From: Saccharopolyspora hirsuta
Lineage (GTDB): Bacteria > Actinomycetota > Actinomycetes > Mycobacteriales > Pseudonocardiaceae
Direction of reading: 5' to 3'
Assembly: GCF_008630535.1 (NCBI RefSeq)
Contig: NZ_VWPH01000010.1
Coordinates: forward strand, 62,001 to 126,000
Length of the DNA stretch: 64,000 bases
Shown: positions 35,480 through 44,489 of the stretch, one piece after another
Layout of the letters: each line of letters starts with the position of its first letter
Numbering within the stretch: the stretch's first letter is position 1
Notes under the pieces: generated by a model
What the model saw: the letters and a program-made list of their open reading frames with translations, nothing else
What the model was told of the DNA's origin: nothing
Database searches by the model: none
Made by a program: the position numbers and the translations under genes

Positions 35480-36850
35480 GTGTGGACGCAGCGGGATCAG
35501 ATCCAGGCCTACCGGTTCTTGCGCCGTCGGCTGGTCTCCGCGCTCGTTTCGGCCGACGCCAACCACCCGGTGGCACCGGCCAAGCGCGTCGTGCTCGGCA
35601 CGGCACTCGGCTTGGCGGTGGCGCTCCTGGTGTCCGCGGTGTTCGGGATCGTGGGCCTGCTCGCCCCGACGCGTGCCGAGGCATGGCGGCAGGGCGGCCA
35701 AGTGCTCATCGAGAAGGAGACCGGGACCAGGTTCGTCCTCGGGGAGGACGGGCTGCTGCACCCGGTGCTCAACTACGCCTCCGCCCGGCTCCTCGCCGGA
35801 GGTGACGGCACCAAGACCCTCACCGTGCCCGCGAAGTCGCTGTCCGGAGCTCCCCGCGGCGCGGCCGTCGGCATCGCCGGGGCACCCGACTCGCTGCCAC
35901 AGCCGGAGCGCCTGCTCTCCGGGGCCTGGACCACGTGCACCCGTGTCGCGCCCGACCGGCCCAGCGGCGAGGCGCCGATCGCCACCGTCCTGTTAGGACC
36001 GGGGGCCAGCGGAACCGAGATCTCTGAGGGCCGGGCGCTGCTCGCGCGCCTGCCGTCCGGGGAGCGCTTCCTGGTCACCGGAGGGCAGCGGTACCGCCTG
36101 GACGGCGAGAGCGCCGTGGTGGCTCTCGGATACGCCGGGGCTCAAGCCCTCCTGGTAGCTCCGGCCTGGCTGAACACCCTCCCGGCCGGGCGGGACCTGA
36201 GCCCCGTCGAGGTGCCTGACGCCGGTGCGCTCGGCGTCCAGGTGGGCTCGGAATCCCGGTTGGTCGGGCAGGTTCTCGTCTCCGAGGTCGGCGAGTACTA
36301 CCTCGTCCAGCGCAACGGCCTGGCCGTGATCACCGAGACCGAGGCGGACCTGGTGCTCGGTGCGCCCGGCAACACCGCCGCCTACCCCGGTGAGCGACCG
36401 CACCGGATCGAGGTCGCCACCGCTGACATCGGCAGCGTGCCGCGCGTCCCAGGTGGCGAGGACGGGTATCCGATGAAGCGTCCCGATCCGGTGGCGCCCG
36501 ACCGGACCGCCGCGGTGTGCACCACCGACGGGCGCATCACAGTCTCCTCGGACCTGCCGCTGCGGCCCGATGAGAAGGTCGTACCGGTGGGCGCACCCAC
36601 CCCGGAAACCGCCAACGAAATCTATGTGCCCGGCGGTGCCGGGGCGATCGTCGCCGAGGAACTGACACCCGGGGCGGTCTACCTGATCACCGACACCGGG
36701 CTGAAGTACCCGATCCCGGGCGAGGAAGCGGTCTCCGCGCTCGGCTACGGGAACCTGCCGCGGCGGGGCGCACCCGCGTCCGTGCTCGCGCTGTTCCCGA
36801 CCGGCACGGCCCTCGACCCGGCGCGGGCGCGACAGGTGATCGCAGGCTGA
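35480..36850 (+). CDS. eccB: Type VII secretion core protein EccB
   Basis: A 456-residue ESX membrane component. The N-terminus MWTQRDQIQAYRFLRRRLVSALV is the canonical EccB start, and one transmembrane helix follows (about 35-60, VLGTALGLAVALLVSAVFGIVGLL). The large extracytoplasmic domain has repeated GxxYPIP-like strands and a late PGGAGAIV motif. The GTG at 35480 is preferred to an upstream in-frame ATG (35402) because of GGGGG 9 bp before it and the family N-terminus. It overlaps the histidine kinase by one base, tying secretion to signalling. Confidence 0.92.
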   Translation: MWTQRDQIQAYRFLRRRLVSALVSADANHPVAPAKRVVLGTALGLAVALLVSAVFGIVGLLAPTRAEAWRQGGQVLIEKETGTRFVLGEDGLLHPVLNYASARLLAGGDGTKTLTVPAKSLSGAPRGAAVGIAGAPDSLPQPERLLSGAWTTCTRVAPDRPSGEAPIATVLLGPGASGTEISEGRALLARLPSGERFLVTGGQRYRLDGESAVVALGYAGAQALLVAPAWLNTLPAGRDLSPVEVPDAGALGVQVGSESRLVGQVLVSEVGEYYLVQRNGLAVITETEADLVLGAPGNTAAYPGERPHRIEVATADIGSVPRVPGGEDGYPMKRPDPVAPDRTAAVCTTDGRITVSSDLPLRPDEKVVPVGAPTPETANEIYVPGGAGAIVAEELTPGAVYLITDTGLKYPIPGEEAVSALGYGNLPRRGAPASVLALFPTGTALDPARARQVIAG

Positions 36851-39111
36851 TGGGGTCGGCCGAACGGGGGCTCGTCCACCTGGGACTGCACTACGCGGTG
36901 TGGGTGCGGGCCGTCGTCGTGGCCATGGCGAGCCTGGCCTCGCTCGTCATGGAGACCGAGCGCGATCCGAGGTTCGCCGCCTTGGTCGTCGTCGCGCTCA
37001 ACGCGTGGAACGTCGCCTACGCGATCCGCATGACCCGGGTCGGCGGTCGCTGGCCCGTGGTGGTGGACGTGCTGGTGGTGTGCGCGGTCTGCGTCACCCA
37101 GGCCTGGACCACACCCATCGCCCCCAGCCCGGAGGGCACCACCTGGGTCCGGGTGGCCTCGGCCGTGATCCTGGTCGCCTACCCCTGGCACATCGGGGTG
37201 CGGGCGCTGGCCGCGGCGAGCGCGGTGATCACCGCCGCGCACCTGGTCGGCACGGCGCTGGCCATGCCCGACCACTGGCTCACAGCCGCCCCGATTCACC
37301 TGTGGATGCTCATGGAAGCCACCCTCTCCGGATGGCTTTACCTGCTCGTGCGGCGCAGCGCCCAGACCGCCGACCAGCACGTCGCGCGCGGCGAACGGCT
37401 GCGCCGCCAGGCCGCCGTGGCCGAAGCACGCCGCACCGACGAGCGCGAACACCTGGCGGCGCTGCACGACACCGCCTCGGCCACGCTGCTGATGGTCGGT
37501 GCCGGGGTCGTGCACGGCAAGCAGCCCTGGCTCGCCGAGCAGTCCAGCCGCGACCTGGAGGTGATCCGCGGCCGGTCGGTGGTCTCCGGCGGAGACGTGG
37601 ACCTGGTCGGCATGCTGCGCGACACCGTCGCCCGCACTCCGCTAGCGGTTCGCGTGACGGCTCCCGGCGAACTGGTGGTGCCGACGGTGGAGGCCGCCGC
37701 CCTGTGCCACGGCACCCGGGAGGCGCTGACCAATGTCGTGCGGCACGCCGGAACCGATCGGGCCGAGGTGATCGTCTCGCGCGACGGCGACGACGTCGTC
37801 GTGGAGGTCGTGGACAGCGGGCGCGGTTTCGACCCCGAGCGCATCTCCCGCCACCGCTACGGCGTGACGCGGTCGCTGGTGGAGCGCATGCAGCGGACCG
37901 GTGGCAGCGCCGAGGTGACCAGCAGCCCAGGCGCAGGCACCCGGGTGCGGATGACCTGCCCGCTGGGTGTGCCGGAGGACATCGGCGGCGACGCCGAGAA
38001 CATCGCGGCGCGGTTCCTGCGCGGCCTGCAGTGGGCGGCGGTGGTGATGAACCTGGTCATCCTGTGCCTGCTGGACCTGCCGAAGCTGCTCACCCACCCC
38101 GACGCCTACCGGCCGATGGCCGCCCAGTTCGCCGTCTGGGGCGGCTTCGTGGTGCTGACCCTGGTGGTGCTGGTCGCGCTGCGCCGAGGCGGCTCGATCG
38201 GCCGGTGGCGCTGGCCGCTGATCGCGGCCGTCTTCGCCTTGTCGGTGCTCGGTACCACGTCGGTGCGACCGGAGAACTTGCTCGGGTTCGCGCACTGGTC
38301 CGAAGGGGACGCCGGTTGGACGCTGGTGCTGTTCCTGCTCGACTGCCGCCTGCTCGTGTTCGCGGTGACGCTCATCGCCCAGTACGCGCTGACCTTCGCG
38401 CTGGTCGGGTTGGCCGGAGACGCCGCGATCGCGTTCGCCGACTCGGTGAACGCGACCGTGCTGATCGTGTCCTACCAGCTCTCGGTGGGGGTGATCTCGG
38501 TCGTGCTGCGAGCTCTCGCGGTGTCCTCGGCGCGTGTGGCCCGGGAGGAGGAGCAGCTGCGGACTTCCGAGGAGGTGGCGCGGCAGCTGCACCGCGACCG
38601 CAAGGACCGCTACGCGGACCTGGAGACCACGACGGTCCCGCTGCTCGCCGGGCTGGCGTCGGGTGCCCTCGACCCCGGTGACGAGTCGGTGCGCAGGCGG
38701 TGTTCGGTGGAGGCGGCCAAGATGCGGCGCCTGTTCGCCGAGGACGCCTCGGTGCCCGATCCGCTGCTGCACGAGCTGCGGGCGTGCATCGAACTGGCCG
38801 AGCGGCAGGGGCTTTCCGTGCGGTTCGCGGCGACCGGCAGGCGCCCGGAGATTCCCAAGGACGTGCGCCGCAAGCTCACCGAACCCGCCGTCACCGCCCT
38901 GGCAACCGCTACCGGCACGGTGCGGTTGACGGTGGCGGGCACGGGCGATGCGGTGACGGTCAGCGTGATCGCCGAGGCGTTCGACCCCGCCCTGTCCACC
39001 GACCCGAGCTCGGACGGGGGCGTGGAGACGTCCGCGGTGGTCGACGGCGGACGGGTCTGGATCGAGGCGACGTGGCGCGACACGACTGGTGCAGCGGAGG
39101 TGCGCAGGTGA
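36850..39111 (+). CDS. Large membrane histidine kinase with a second, degenerate kinase module
   Basis: A 753-residue protein. Residues 1-170 hold about five membrane helices; His206 in AALHDTAS is the HisKA_3-type acceptor; Asn296 in REALTNVVRHA and DSGRGFD near 322 form the ATPase. Unusually, a second membrane block (about 394-530) and a second helical plus ATPase-like segment (about 545-735) follow, and the latter lacks the N and G boxes. The domain set therefore looks like an internal duplication with a decayed second copy. It starts on the last base of eccB and overlaps its response regulator by 4 bp. Confidence 0.82.
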   Translation: MGSAERGLVHLGLHYAVWVRAVVVAMASLASLVMETERDPRFAALVVVALNAWNVAYAIRMTRVGGRWPVVVDVLVVCAVCVTQAWTTPIAPSPEGTTWVRVASAVILVAYPWHIGVRALAAASAVITAAHLVGTALAMPDHWLTAAPIHLWMLMEATLSGWLYLLVRRSAQTADQHVARGERLRRQAAVAEARRTDEREHLAALHDTASATLLMVGAGVVHGKQPWLAEQSSRDLEVIRGRSVVSGGDVDLVGMLRDTVARTPLAVRVTAPGELVVPTVEAAALCHGTREALTNVVRHAGTDRAEVIVSRDGDDVVVEVVDSGRGFDPERISRHRYGVTRSLVERMQRTGGSAEVTSSPGAGTRVRMTCPLGVPEDIGGDAENIAARFLRGLQWAAVVMNLVILCLLDLPKLLTHPDAYRPMAAQFAVWGGFVVLTLVVLVALRRGGSIGRWRWPLIAAVFALSVLGTTSVRPENLLGFAHWSEGDAGWTLVLFLLDCRLLVFAVTLIAQYALTFALVGLAGDAAIAFADSVNATVLIVSYQLSVGVISVVLRALAVSSARVAREEEQLRTSEEVARQLHRDRKDRYADLETTTVPLLAGLASGALDPGDESVRRRCSVEAAKMRRLFAEDASVPDPLLHELRACIELAERQGLSVRFAATGRRPEIPKDVRRKLTEPAVTALATATGTVRLTVAGTGDAVTVSVIAEAFDPALSTDPSSDGGVETSAVVDGGRVWIEATWRDTTGAAEVRR

Positions 39112-39749
39112 TCACGGTAGTGGTGGTGGACGATCATCCCGCGGTGGTGGCCGGGGTCCGCGCTTGGTGCGGGCTGGCCGATCCGCCGATCAAGGTGCTC
39201 GACTCGGGCCCGTCGGTGTCGGTGGCGTGGCTCGAGCCGGGTGCGACCGCCGACGTGGTGATCTTCGACCTGCAGCTGGACGTCACGGGTCCCGCCTACG
39301 GCGATCTCAAGCGCCTGGTGGACGCCGGGCGCCCGGTGGTGATCTACAGCATGCGGGCGGACCGGGAAACGGTGCTGACCTGCCTGGACATCGGCGCGTT
39401 CACCTACCTGACGAAGGCCGAGGGCGAGGACCACCTGGTGGCTGCCGTGCAGGCCGCGGCTGGCAACACCCCGTACCTGCCGCCGTCGTTGTCCGGCGCG
39501 TTCGGCACCGACGACCGCCCGCACCGTCCCCGGTTGTCGCCGCGGGAGACCGAGGTGCTGCTGGAGTGGTTCCACTGCGAGTCCAAGGAGATGGTGGCTC
39601 GGCGGCTGAACCTGACGGTGCACCGGGTGAACTCCTGCCTGGAGCGGGTGCGGGTGAAGTACGCCAACGTCGGCCGGGAGGCTCCGACCAAAGCCGCTCT
39701 GGTGGCCCGCGCGATCCAGGACGGCTTGGTGCGCGCCGACGAGCTCTGA
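39108..39749 (+). CDS. NarL/LuxR-type response regulator 1
   Basis: A 213-residue regulator. Receiver: acidic pair in VVDDHP, phospho-acceptor Asp in VVIFDLQLD, Lys in YLTKAE. Effector: LuxR-type helix-turn-helix in SPRETEVLLEWFHCESKEMVARRLNLTVHRVNSCLERV. The GTG overlaps the kinase stop. It is presumably phosphorylated by the large kinase and controls the ESX genes. Confidence 0.9.
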   Translation: MITVVVVDDHPAVVAGVRAWCGLADPPIKVLDSGPSVSVAWLEPGATADVVIFDLQLDVTGPAYGDLKRLVDAGRPVVIYSMRADRETVLTCLDIGAFTYLTKAEGEDHLVAAVQAAAGNTPYLPPSLSGAFGTDDRPHRPRLSPRETEVLLEWFHCESKEMVARRLNLTVHRVNSCLERVRVKYANVGREAPTKAALVARAIQDGLVRADEL

Positions 39750-39885
39750 CGCGGTCGGCCCGGCACGTTCCTGTGATCGGTAGGTGCCCTGGTCCGGGTG
39801 CGAAATGGGGTACGAACGGCCACCACAGCTGGTGGCCGGATCTCGCTAGCGTCGCACCTGGAGTTCCGACTGGGAGGAAGAGCCG

Positions 39886-40548
39886 GTGGAGACCGAGCGG
39901 ATTCGAGTCGGGGTGGTGGAGGACCACCCGCTGTACCGAGCGGCGGTGGCCGGGGTGTTCGAGGACGCCCCGGACATCGAGGTGGACGCGGTCGCCGAGT
40001 CGGTCGCGCAGTTCGCCGCCCGCAGCCGATGCGCGGGCAGCATCGTCGTCCTGGATCTGGGCATTCCCGGGGTTCGGGGCGCTGCCGCGGTGATGGAGTT
40101 GGTGCGCCGGGGGCATCCGGTGCTGGTCGTGTCGGCGCAGACCGAGCGCTCCGAGGTGCTCGGTGCGATGCTGGCCGGGGCCCGCGGGTTCCTCGGCAAG
40201 GACGCCGATGCCGACGAGATCCTGCGCGCCGTCCGGGAGATCGCGGCCGGGCGCAGCCACGTCGCGCCGAAGCTGGCGGACGTCGTGCTGGAGGCTGCGC
40301 CGCGCAGGACCGGCGCGGGGGCGCGCATCGACCTCTCGCACCGCGAGGCCGAGGTGCTGGCCAGGCTCGCCGCCGGGGAGCGCGACCAGGACATCGCGGT
40401 GGGCCTGCGGATCAGCATTCGCACCGTGCGGTCCTACTTGGACCGGATCCGGGACAAGACCGGTCTGCGGCGCCGCCCCGCGCTGACCGCCTACGCGATC
40501 GAGCACGGCTTCGCCACCTGCTCGGCGCCCGACCGCCTGTCGGCCTGA
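39886..40548 (+). CDS. NarL/LuxR-type response regulator 2
   Basis: A 220-residue regulator with VVEDHPLYR, acceptor Asp in VVLDLGIPG, Lys in FLGKDAD and a C-terminal LuxR helix-turn-helix (SHREAEVLARLAAGERDQDIAVGLRISIRTVRSYL). GTG start with GGGAGGAAG upstream. A 136-bp gap separates it from regulator 1, enough for a separate promoter; the next gene is its likely kinase. Confidence 0.9.
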   Translation: METERIRVGVVEDHPLYRAAVAGVFEDAPDIEVDAVAESVAQFAARSRCAGSIVVLDLGIPGVRGAAAVMELVRRGHPVLVVSAQTERSEVLGAMLAGARGFLGKDADADEILRAVREIAAGRSHVAPKLADVVLEAAPRRTGAGARIDLSHREAEVLARLAAGERDQDIAVGLRISIRTVRSYLDRIRDKTGLRRRPALTAYAIEHGFATCSAPDRLSA

Positions 40549-40564
40549 CATCCGGGAGATCCGC

Positions 40565-41224
40565 GTGATGATCCTCGCCGCCACCCTCTGCCTGATGGCG
40601 TTGCTGGTGCTCAGCGTCCGGTTCGCCCATCACGCCGGTTTTCGGCGTGGGCGCCGCTGCGAGCGCGTCGTGATGAACCGGTACCTGCACGACCGCGTGC
40701 TGCCGACGCTGGAGGCGCTGGCGCTGGGCAGCCGGTCGGACGCGAGTGCCGCCCCGGCCCGGCTGGCCGAACTGCGCCGGGCCGCCAAGGAGCAGGCCGC
40801 TCTGATCCGCCGGGACATGACCGCGGTCCCCACCGCGAACCGCGCCCGGCTGGCTCCCGAGCTGGCGGCGCTGATCTCTGAGCTGTCGCACAACCGGTTG
40901 CGCGCCGAGTTGATCCGCGCGGAGGTGGACGACACGCTCCCGTCGGACCGGCGCACCGCGATGCGCGATGCCACCGGGGAGGCCCTGCGGAACACCCTGA
41001 AGCACAGCGGAACCGACCGCGCGGAGGTGCGGGTCGCCGAACGCGACGGCGGTATCGCGGTGACTGTCCGGGACCGGGGCGCGGGGTTCGACGCGGACCG
41101 CAGGCCCGGGTTCGGCATCACCGAGTCCATCAAGGCGCGGATGGCGGAGGTCGGCGGGTCTGCCCGGGTGGAGTCCCGCCCGGACTGGGGAACGCAGGTC
41201 ACGCTGTGGGTTCCGCAGTCGTGA
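40565..41224 (+). CDS. Short HisKA_3-type sensor kinase
   Basis: A 219-residue kinase with a single N-terminal membrane helix (3-18), acceptor His in RYLHDRVLPTLEAL near residue 42, N box EALRNTLKHSG and G boxes DRGAGFD and RPGFGITESI. It has no separate sensor domain, so it must sense through its membrane helix or a partner. GTG 40565 or ATG 40568 may start it. It overlaps mycP by 4 bp. Confidence 0.86.
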   Translation: MMILAATLCLMALLVLSVRFAHHAGFRRGRRCERVVMNRYLHDRVLPTLEALALGSRSDASAAPARLAELRRAAKEQAALIRRDMTAVPTANRARLAPELAALISELSHNRLRAELIRAEVDDTLPSDRRTAMRDATGEALRNTLKHSGTDRAEVRVAERDGGIAVTVRDRGAGFDADRRPGFGITESIKARMAEVGGSARVESRPDWGTQVTLWVPQS

Positions 41225-42384
41225 GCGGGCGGGCCGCTGTCGCAGCGGTGGGTGCCGTGGTGATCAGCGGCCTCACCGCCGTTCCGGCGTTCGCCCAGTG
41301 CGCCTCCCCCGCCGGTGTCTACGCGGAGTCTGCGGGGTGGGCGCAGCGGCTCACCGACGCGTCGGAGACCTGGCCGCTGTCCGATGGCACCGGTCAGCTG
41401 GTGGCGGTCGTCGGCACCGGGATCGACGCGGGTAACGCGCAGTTCGCACCGGGGCAGGTGGTGCCGGGGTCGGACCTCGGCGACTGCGACGGCCGGGGCA
41501 CCTTCGCCGCCGGAATCGTCGGCGCGCAGCGGGTTCCGGACACCGCTTTCGCCGGGGTGGCGCCCGGAGCCCGGTTGCTCGGGATCAGGTACACCGAGAC
41601 CACGACCGCTGGCGGCGAGCCCAGCCCGGATGCCTTGGCAGGTGCGATCGAGCGCGCGGTGGACGCAGGTGCGACGGTCGTCTTGGTGGCCGTGCCCGCG
41701 GCGAGCACGAGCCCGGCGTTGGAAGCGGCCGTGCGCGATGCCTTGTCCCGCAACGCAGTCGTGGTCTCACCGGCGGTCGGTGACCAGCCGGAGGATCGCT
41801 CCTACCCGACCGATCTGCCCGGGGTGCTGGCCGTCGGTGCCCTCGACGAGTCGGGCGCCGCGGTGCAGGGCGAGGCCGGGGATCACCTGTCGCTCGCCGC
41901 TCCCGGTGCGGATCTCGTCGGTGTTTCGGCCGGTGCCCGCGGTTTGGGGCACCGGTGGGGAGTGGATGTTCCGGCGTTCTCCGCGGCTTATGTCGCCGGA
42001 GCCGCCGCGCTGGTGCGCTCCTACCGACCCGAGCTGGATGCCGAGCAGGTCGCGGATCGCCTGGCCCGGACCGCGAGCCGTCCGCCGAACGGCCACGACC
42101 CCCGGCTGGGCTGGGGCGTGCTGAACGTGAACTCGGCGGTGACCACCGAGCTCGTCGACGACCCGTCAGCGCTGGAGCTCCCGGCGCCGATGCCCGACGT
42201 TCCGACGGTGCGCCCGGCCGCGGGCCCACCACCGCTGCCCGACCACTCCCCGCTGTCGGGCTGGCTCGCTCTGCTCGGCATCGCGCTCGCGGGCTTGGCG
42301 GTTGTTGCGCGGGCGACCATCCGCTTGGGCCGGGCTCGCGGCTGGCGCCCGGGGTCCGACAGCTGGACGTGGAACGACCGCTGA
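41221..42384 (+). CDS. mycP: Mycosin-like subtilase with lost catalytic residues (MycP pseudoenzyme)
   Basis: A 387-residue ESX mycosin homologue: signal peptide ending AFAQC, subtilase domain, Pro-rich linker and C-terminal membrane helix (about 350-372). Asp69 of the triad is kept (VVGTGID). The His motif reads DCDGRGTFAAG with Arg92 (codon CGG at 41494) instead of His, the GTS-Ser motif reads VPAFSAAYVAG with Ala252 (GCG at 41974) instead of Ser, and the oxyanion Asn is Asp188. It cannot be a working serine protease. Known mycosins are needed for the secretion complex even when inactive, so a structural role is likely. Confidence 0.88.
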   Translation: MSGRAAVAAVGAVVISGLTAVPAFAQCASPAGVYAESAGWAQRLTDASETWPLSDGTGQLVAVVGTGIDAGNAQFAPGQVVPGSDLGDCDGRGTFAAGIVGAQRVPDTAFAGVAPGARLLGIRYTETTTAGGEPSPDALAGAIERAVDAGATVVLVAVPAASTSPALEAAVRDALSRNAVVVSPAVGDQPEDRSYPTDLPGVLAVGALDESGAAVQGEAGDHLSLAAPGADLVGVSAGARGLGHRWGVDVPAFSAAYVAGAAALVRSYRPELDAEQVADRLARTASRPPNGHDPRLGWGVLNVNSAVTTELVDDPSALELPAPMPDVPTVRPAAGPPPLPDHSPLSGWLALLGIALAGLAVVARATIRLGRARGWRPGSDSWTWNDR

Positions 42385-42409
42385 GCGACGGGGAATTATC
42401 GCTCAGCGG
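42378..42409. terminator. Hairpin between mycP and the convergent DUF1023 gene
   Basis: CCGCTGAGCGA (42378-42388) and TCGCTCAGCGG (42399-42409) are perfect complements overlapping the mycP stop codon. Confidence 0.65.
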
Positions 42410-42436
42410 CCGGTCTTGGGGCTCCTGCAGCAGCGA

Positions 42437-43684
42437 TCAGTGCAGCACTTGCCGGTTCTGGATGGAGCCGTTGACGACGCTGTTGATGTCCCGCCAGGAC
42501 TCGGTGCCCGGTGCCAGGACGGTGCTGTGCGAGCTCACGTCGGGGATGAACCAGCCGTCGGAGTCGCGGCTGGACGGCAGCGGGGTGACGCCCGGGAAGT
42601 CGTCCGGGTCCGGGCCGTGGACCCGGCCCTGCGCCCACTGGATCGGGTCGTGCTCCATCGTGACCGAGTACCGGTGCGCCGGGTACGGGTTGGTGATCTC
42701 CGAGACCCCGTCGCCCATCCCGGCCGAGGCCACGTGGACCACGTTGTCCGCCCGCATCCCGGCCGCGTCGGCCAATCCGACGACCGCGCCGCCGTAGCTG
42801 TGCCCGATGACGGTGACCTTGGCGTCCTCGCCCAGCTGGGGCCGCAGGTCGTTGTTGACGAAGTCGGCCAGCCTCGGGGCCATCTCCTGCGACGGCCCGG
42901 ACGTGCTCGCCTCCGGCAGGCCCTGTGGGAAGTCGCCGTTCATCCACAGCACTGCGGCGGTGCGCCCGCTGGGGTCGGCTTCGGCGAAGCTGCCCGCCGT
43001 GCTGGTGTAGCGCGCGAAGTCCTCCACACCGGTGTTCATGCCGGGCACCAGCACGGCGACCGCCCGGGTGTCGGAGTTGAGGCTGCCGACCAGGGCCACC
43101 AGCCGCCCTTCGCCGTTGAAGCTGAGGATCTGCGTGTTGCTGTTGAGGATCTCGTCGTAGGCGGCGATCTTCTCGCGGAGCTGCTGGATCTGCACCTCGC
43201 GGTTGACCGGTCCGACCTCGCCCTGCAGCTTGCGCAGCTCCTCCTGGGCGGCGTCGCGCGCCAGCTCGATCTGGGCCCGGCCTGCCGCGTTGCGCTCGGC
43301 GACGGAGCGGCCCGCTCCCCCGTCCAGGACCGGTACGAGCAGGTCCGGGTTCAGCTTCCGGATCTCGGCGGCCTTCTGGGCGTCCCAGCGGCGGACCGCG
43401 GCGTTGGCGGACTTGATCCCGTCGATCACCCCGGTCAACCGGCTGGCGGCCGTCCGCAGGTTCTCGTCGTTGGCCTGGATGGTGCCGAGGTGCCCGGTCC
43501 GGGCCTGGTGCGATCCGGGCACGTTCGCGAACGCGTTCCCGGGCAGCGTGCGAGCGGTGAGGTGGCGGCGGGCTTCACCGAGCACCGCCACCTGGTCGGG
43601 CAGCGACTGCGCCGCTGCGTCGAGGGCCGCGTGGTTCACCGCGAACCGCGAGCCCGCGCTCAGCACGCTCTCGGAACGGTCCAT
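42437..43684 (-). CDS. DUF1023 alpha/beta-hydrolase, putative ESX substrate
   Basis: A 415-residue protein. Residues 1-190 are long alpha-helices resembling WXG100/LXG-type secretion domains, and 200-400 form a DUF1023 serine hydrolase with nucleophile elbow VIGHSYGGAVV near 297, as well as MNTGVEDFARYT and a late SSHSTVL His. No Sec signal is present, which fits export by the adjacent type VII system. GAGGAG precedes the ATG. It lies 28 bp downstream of the lysozyme-like gene. Confidence 0.82.
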   Translation of the reverse strand: MDRSESVLSAGSRFAVNHAALDAAAQSLPDQVAVLGEARRHLTARTLPGNAFANVPGSHQARTGHLGTIQANDENLRTAASRLTGVIDGIKSANAAVRRWDAQKAAEIRKLNPDLLVPVLDGGAGRSVAERNAAGRAQIELARDAAQEELRKLQGEVGPVNREVQIQQLREKIAAYDEILNSNTQILSFNGEGRLVALVGSLNSDTRAVAVLVPGMNTGVEDFARYTSTAGSFAEADPSGRTAAVLWMNGDFPQGLPEASTSGPSQEMAPRLADFVNNDLRPQLGEDAKVTVIGHSYGGAVVGLADAAGMRADNVVHVASAGMGDGVSEITNPYPAHRYSVTMEHDPIQWAQGRVHGPDPDDFPGVTPLPSSRDSDGWFIPDVSSHSTVLAPGTESWRDINSVVNGSIQNRQVLH

Positions 43685-43711
43685 GTCCGTGTCTCCTCAC
43701 GAGAGATCTGG

Positions 43712-44476
43712 TCAGGCGTGGGTGATGCCGTTGATCAGGGACCGCTGACCCTGCTGGGCCTGCGTGGCGCGGTCGTCGTGCTGCCGGATCATCCGGGCGG
43801 CCCAGTCCAGGTCCTCGCGGAACTTCTGGTCGGCGGCCAGCGCCCGGCGGGTGTTCTCGCAGCTGCTGGAGATGGTGGCCTGGTGCGCCCCGGCGGCTGC
43901 GGCGGACGCCTGCACGCGACCGAAGGCGTTCTGCGACGCAGCACCGTGGTTGAGCGCTTGGGAGGCGTTGAGCAGCGGTTTCCGGGTTCCTTCGACGAGT
44001 TTGGCCATCGCGTCGAAGAACTTGGCGATCTCGCCCTGGAATCCACCGGGGTTGCTGCTGGCGGTGTTCGACGCCTGCCGCGCGCGGACCGCCCCGCCGG
44101 AGCCGGGCTGGACCGCGCTGCGCGCCCGGTCCATGAACCGCCGGTACTGGCCCTCGGTGTAGGTCGACCACTGGCCCCACCCGTGCTCGCGGTAGATCGC
44201 GTAGGCGTTGCGCGCGTTGGTCGCCGGGTCGGCGTTGGCCGAGGCGTCGCGGTGCGCCCGGTCGAAGGCGTTGCCGTGGCCGGGGTTCACCGAGCGGATC
44301 TGCCACAGGCCGACCGACGGCCCGAAGGCCTCGGTCTGCAGCGACACGTCGCCGATCGCGTCCGGGTTCCCCCGGGACTCGGCGAGCGCGACCGCGACGG
44401 CGATCTGCAGGTCCTCGCCGCGGAATCCGGCGTTCGCGGCGTGCTCGGCGATCTGCTGGTCGGTGAGCGTTGGCAT
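43712..44476 (-). CDS. Lysozyme-like (SLT) protein with C-terminal helical domain, putative ESX substrate
   Basis: A 254-residue protein without a Sec signal. Residues 1-135 have the transglycosylase pattern: AVAVALAESRGNP with the catalytic Glu near 33, GLWQI, and WGQWSTYTEGQYRRF. Residues 150-250 are helical and WXG100-like, possibly the secretion or partner domain. It probably remodels peptidoglycan for the ESX apparatus or acts as an effector. AAGGAG ribosome site. Confidence 0.8.
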   Translation of the reverse strand: MPTLTDQQIAEHAANAGFRGEDLQIAVAVALAESRGNPDAIGDVSLQTEAFGPSVGLWQIRSVNPGHGNAFDRAHRDASANADPATNARNAYAIYREHGWGQWSTYTEGQYRRFMDRARSAVQPGSGGAVRARQASNTASSNPGGFQGEIAKFFDAMAKLVEGTRKPLLNASQALNHGAASQNAFGRVQASAAAAGAHQATISSSCENTRRALAADQKFREDLDWAARMIRQHDDRATQAQQGQRSLINGITHA

Positions 44477-44489
44477 GGTCGGATCTCCT

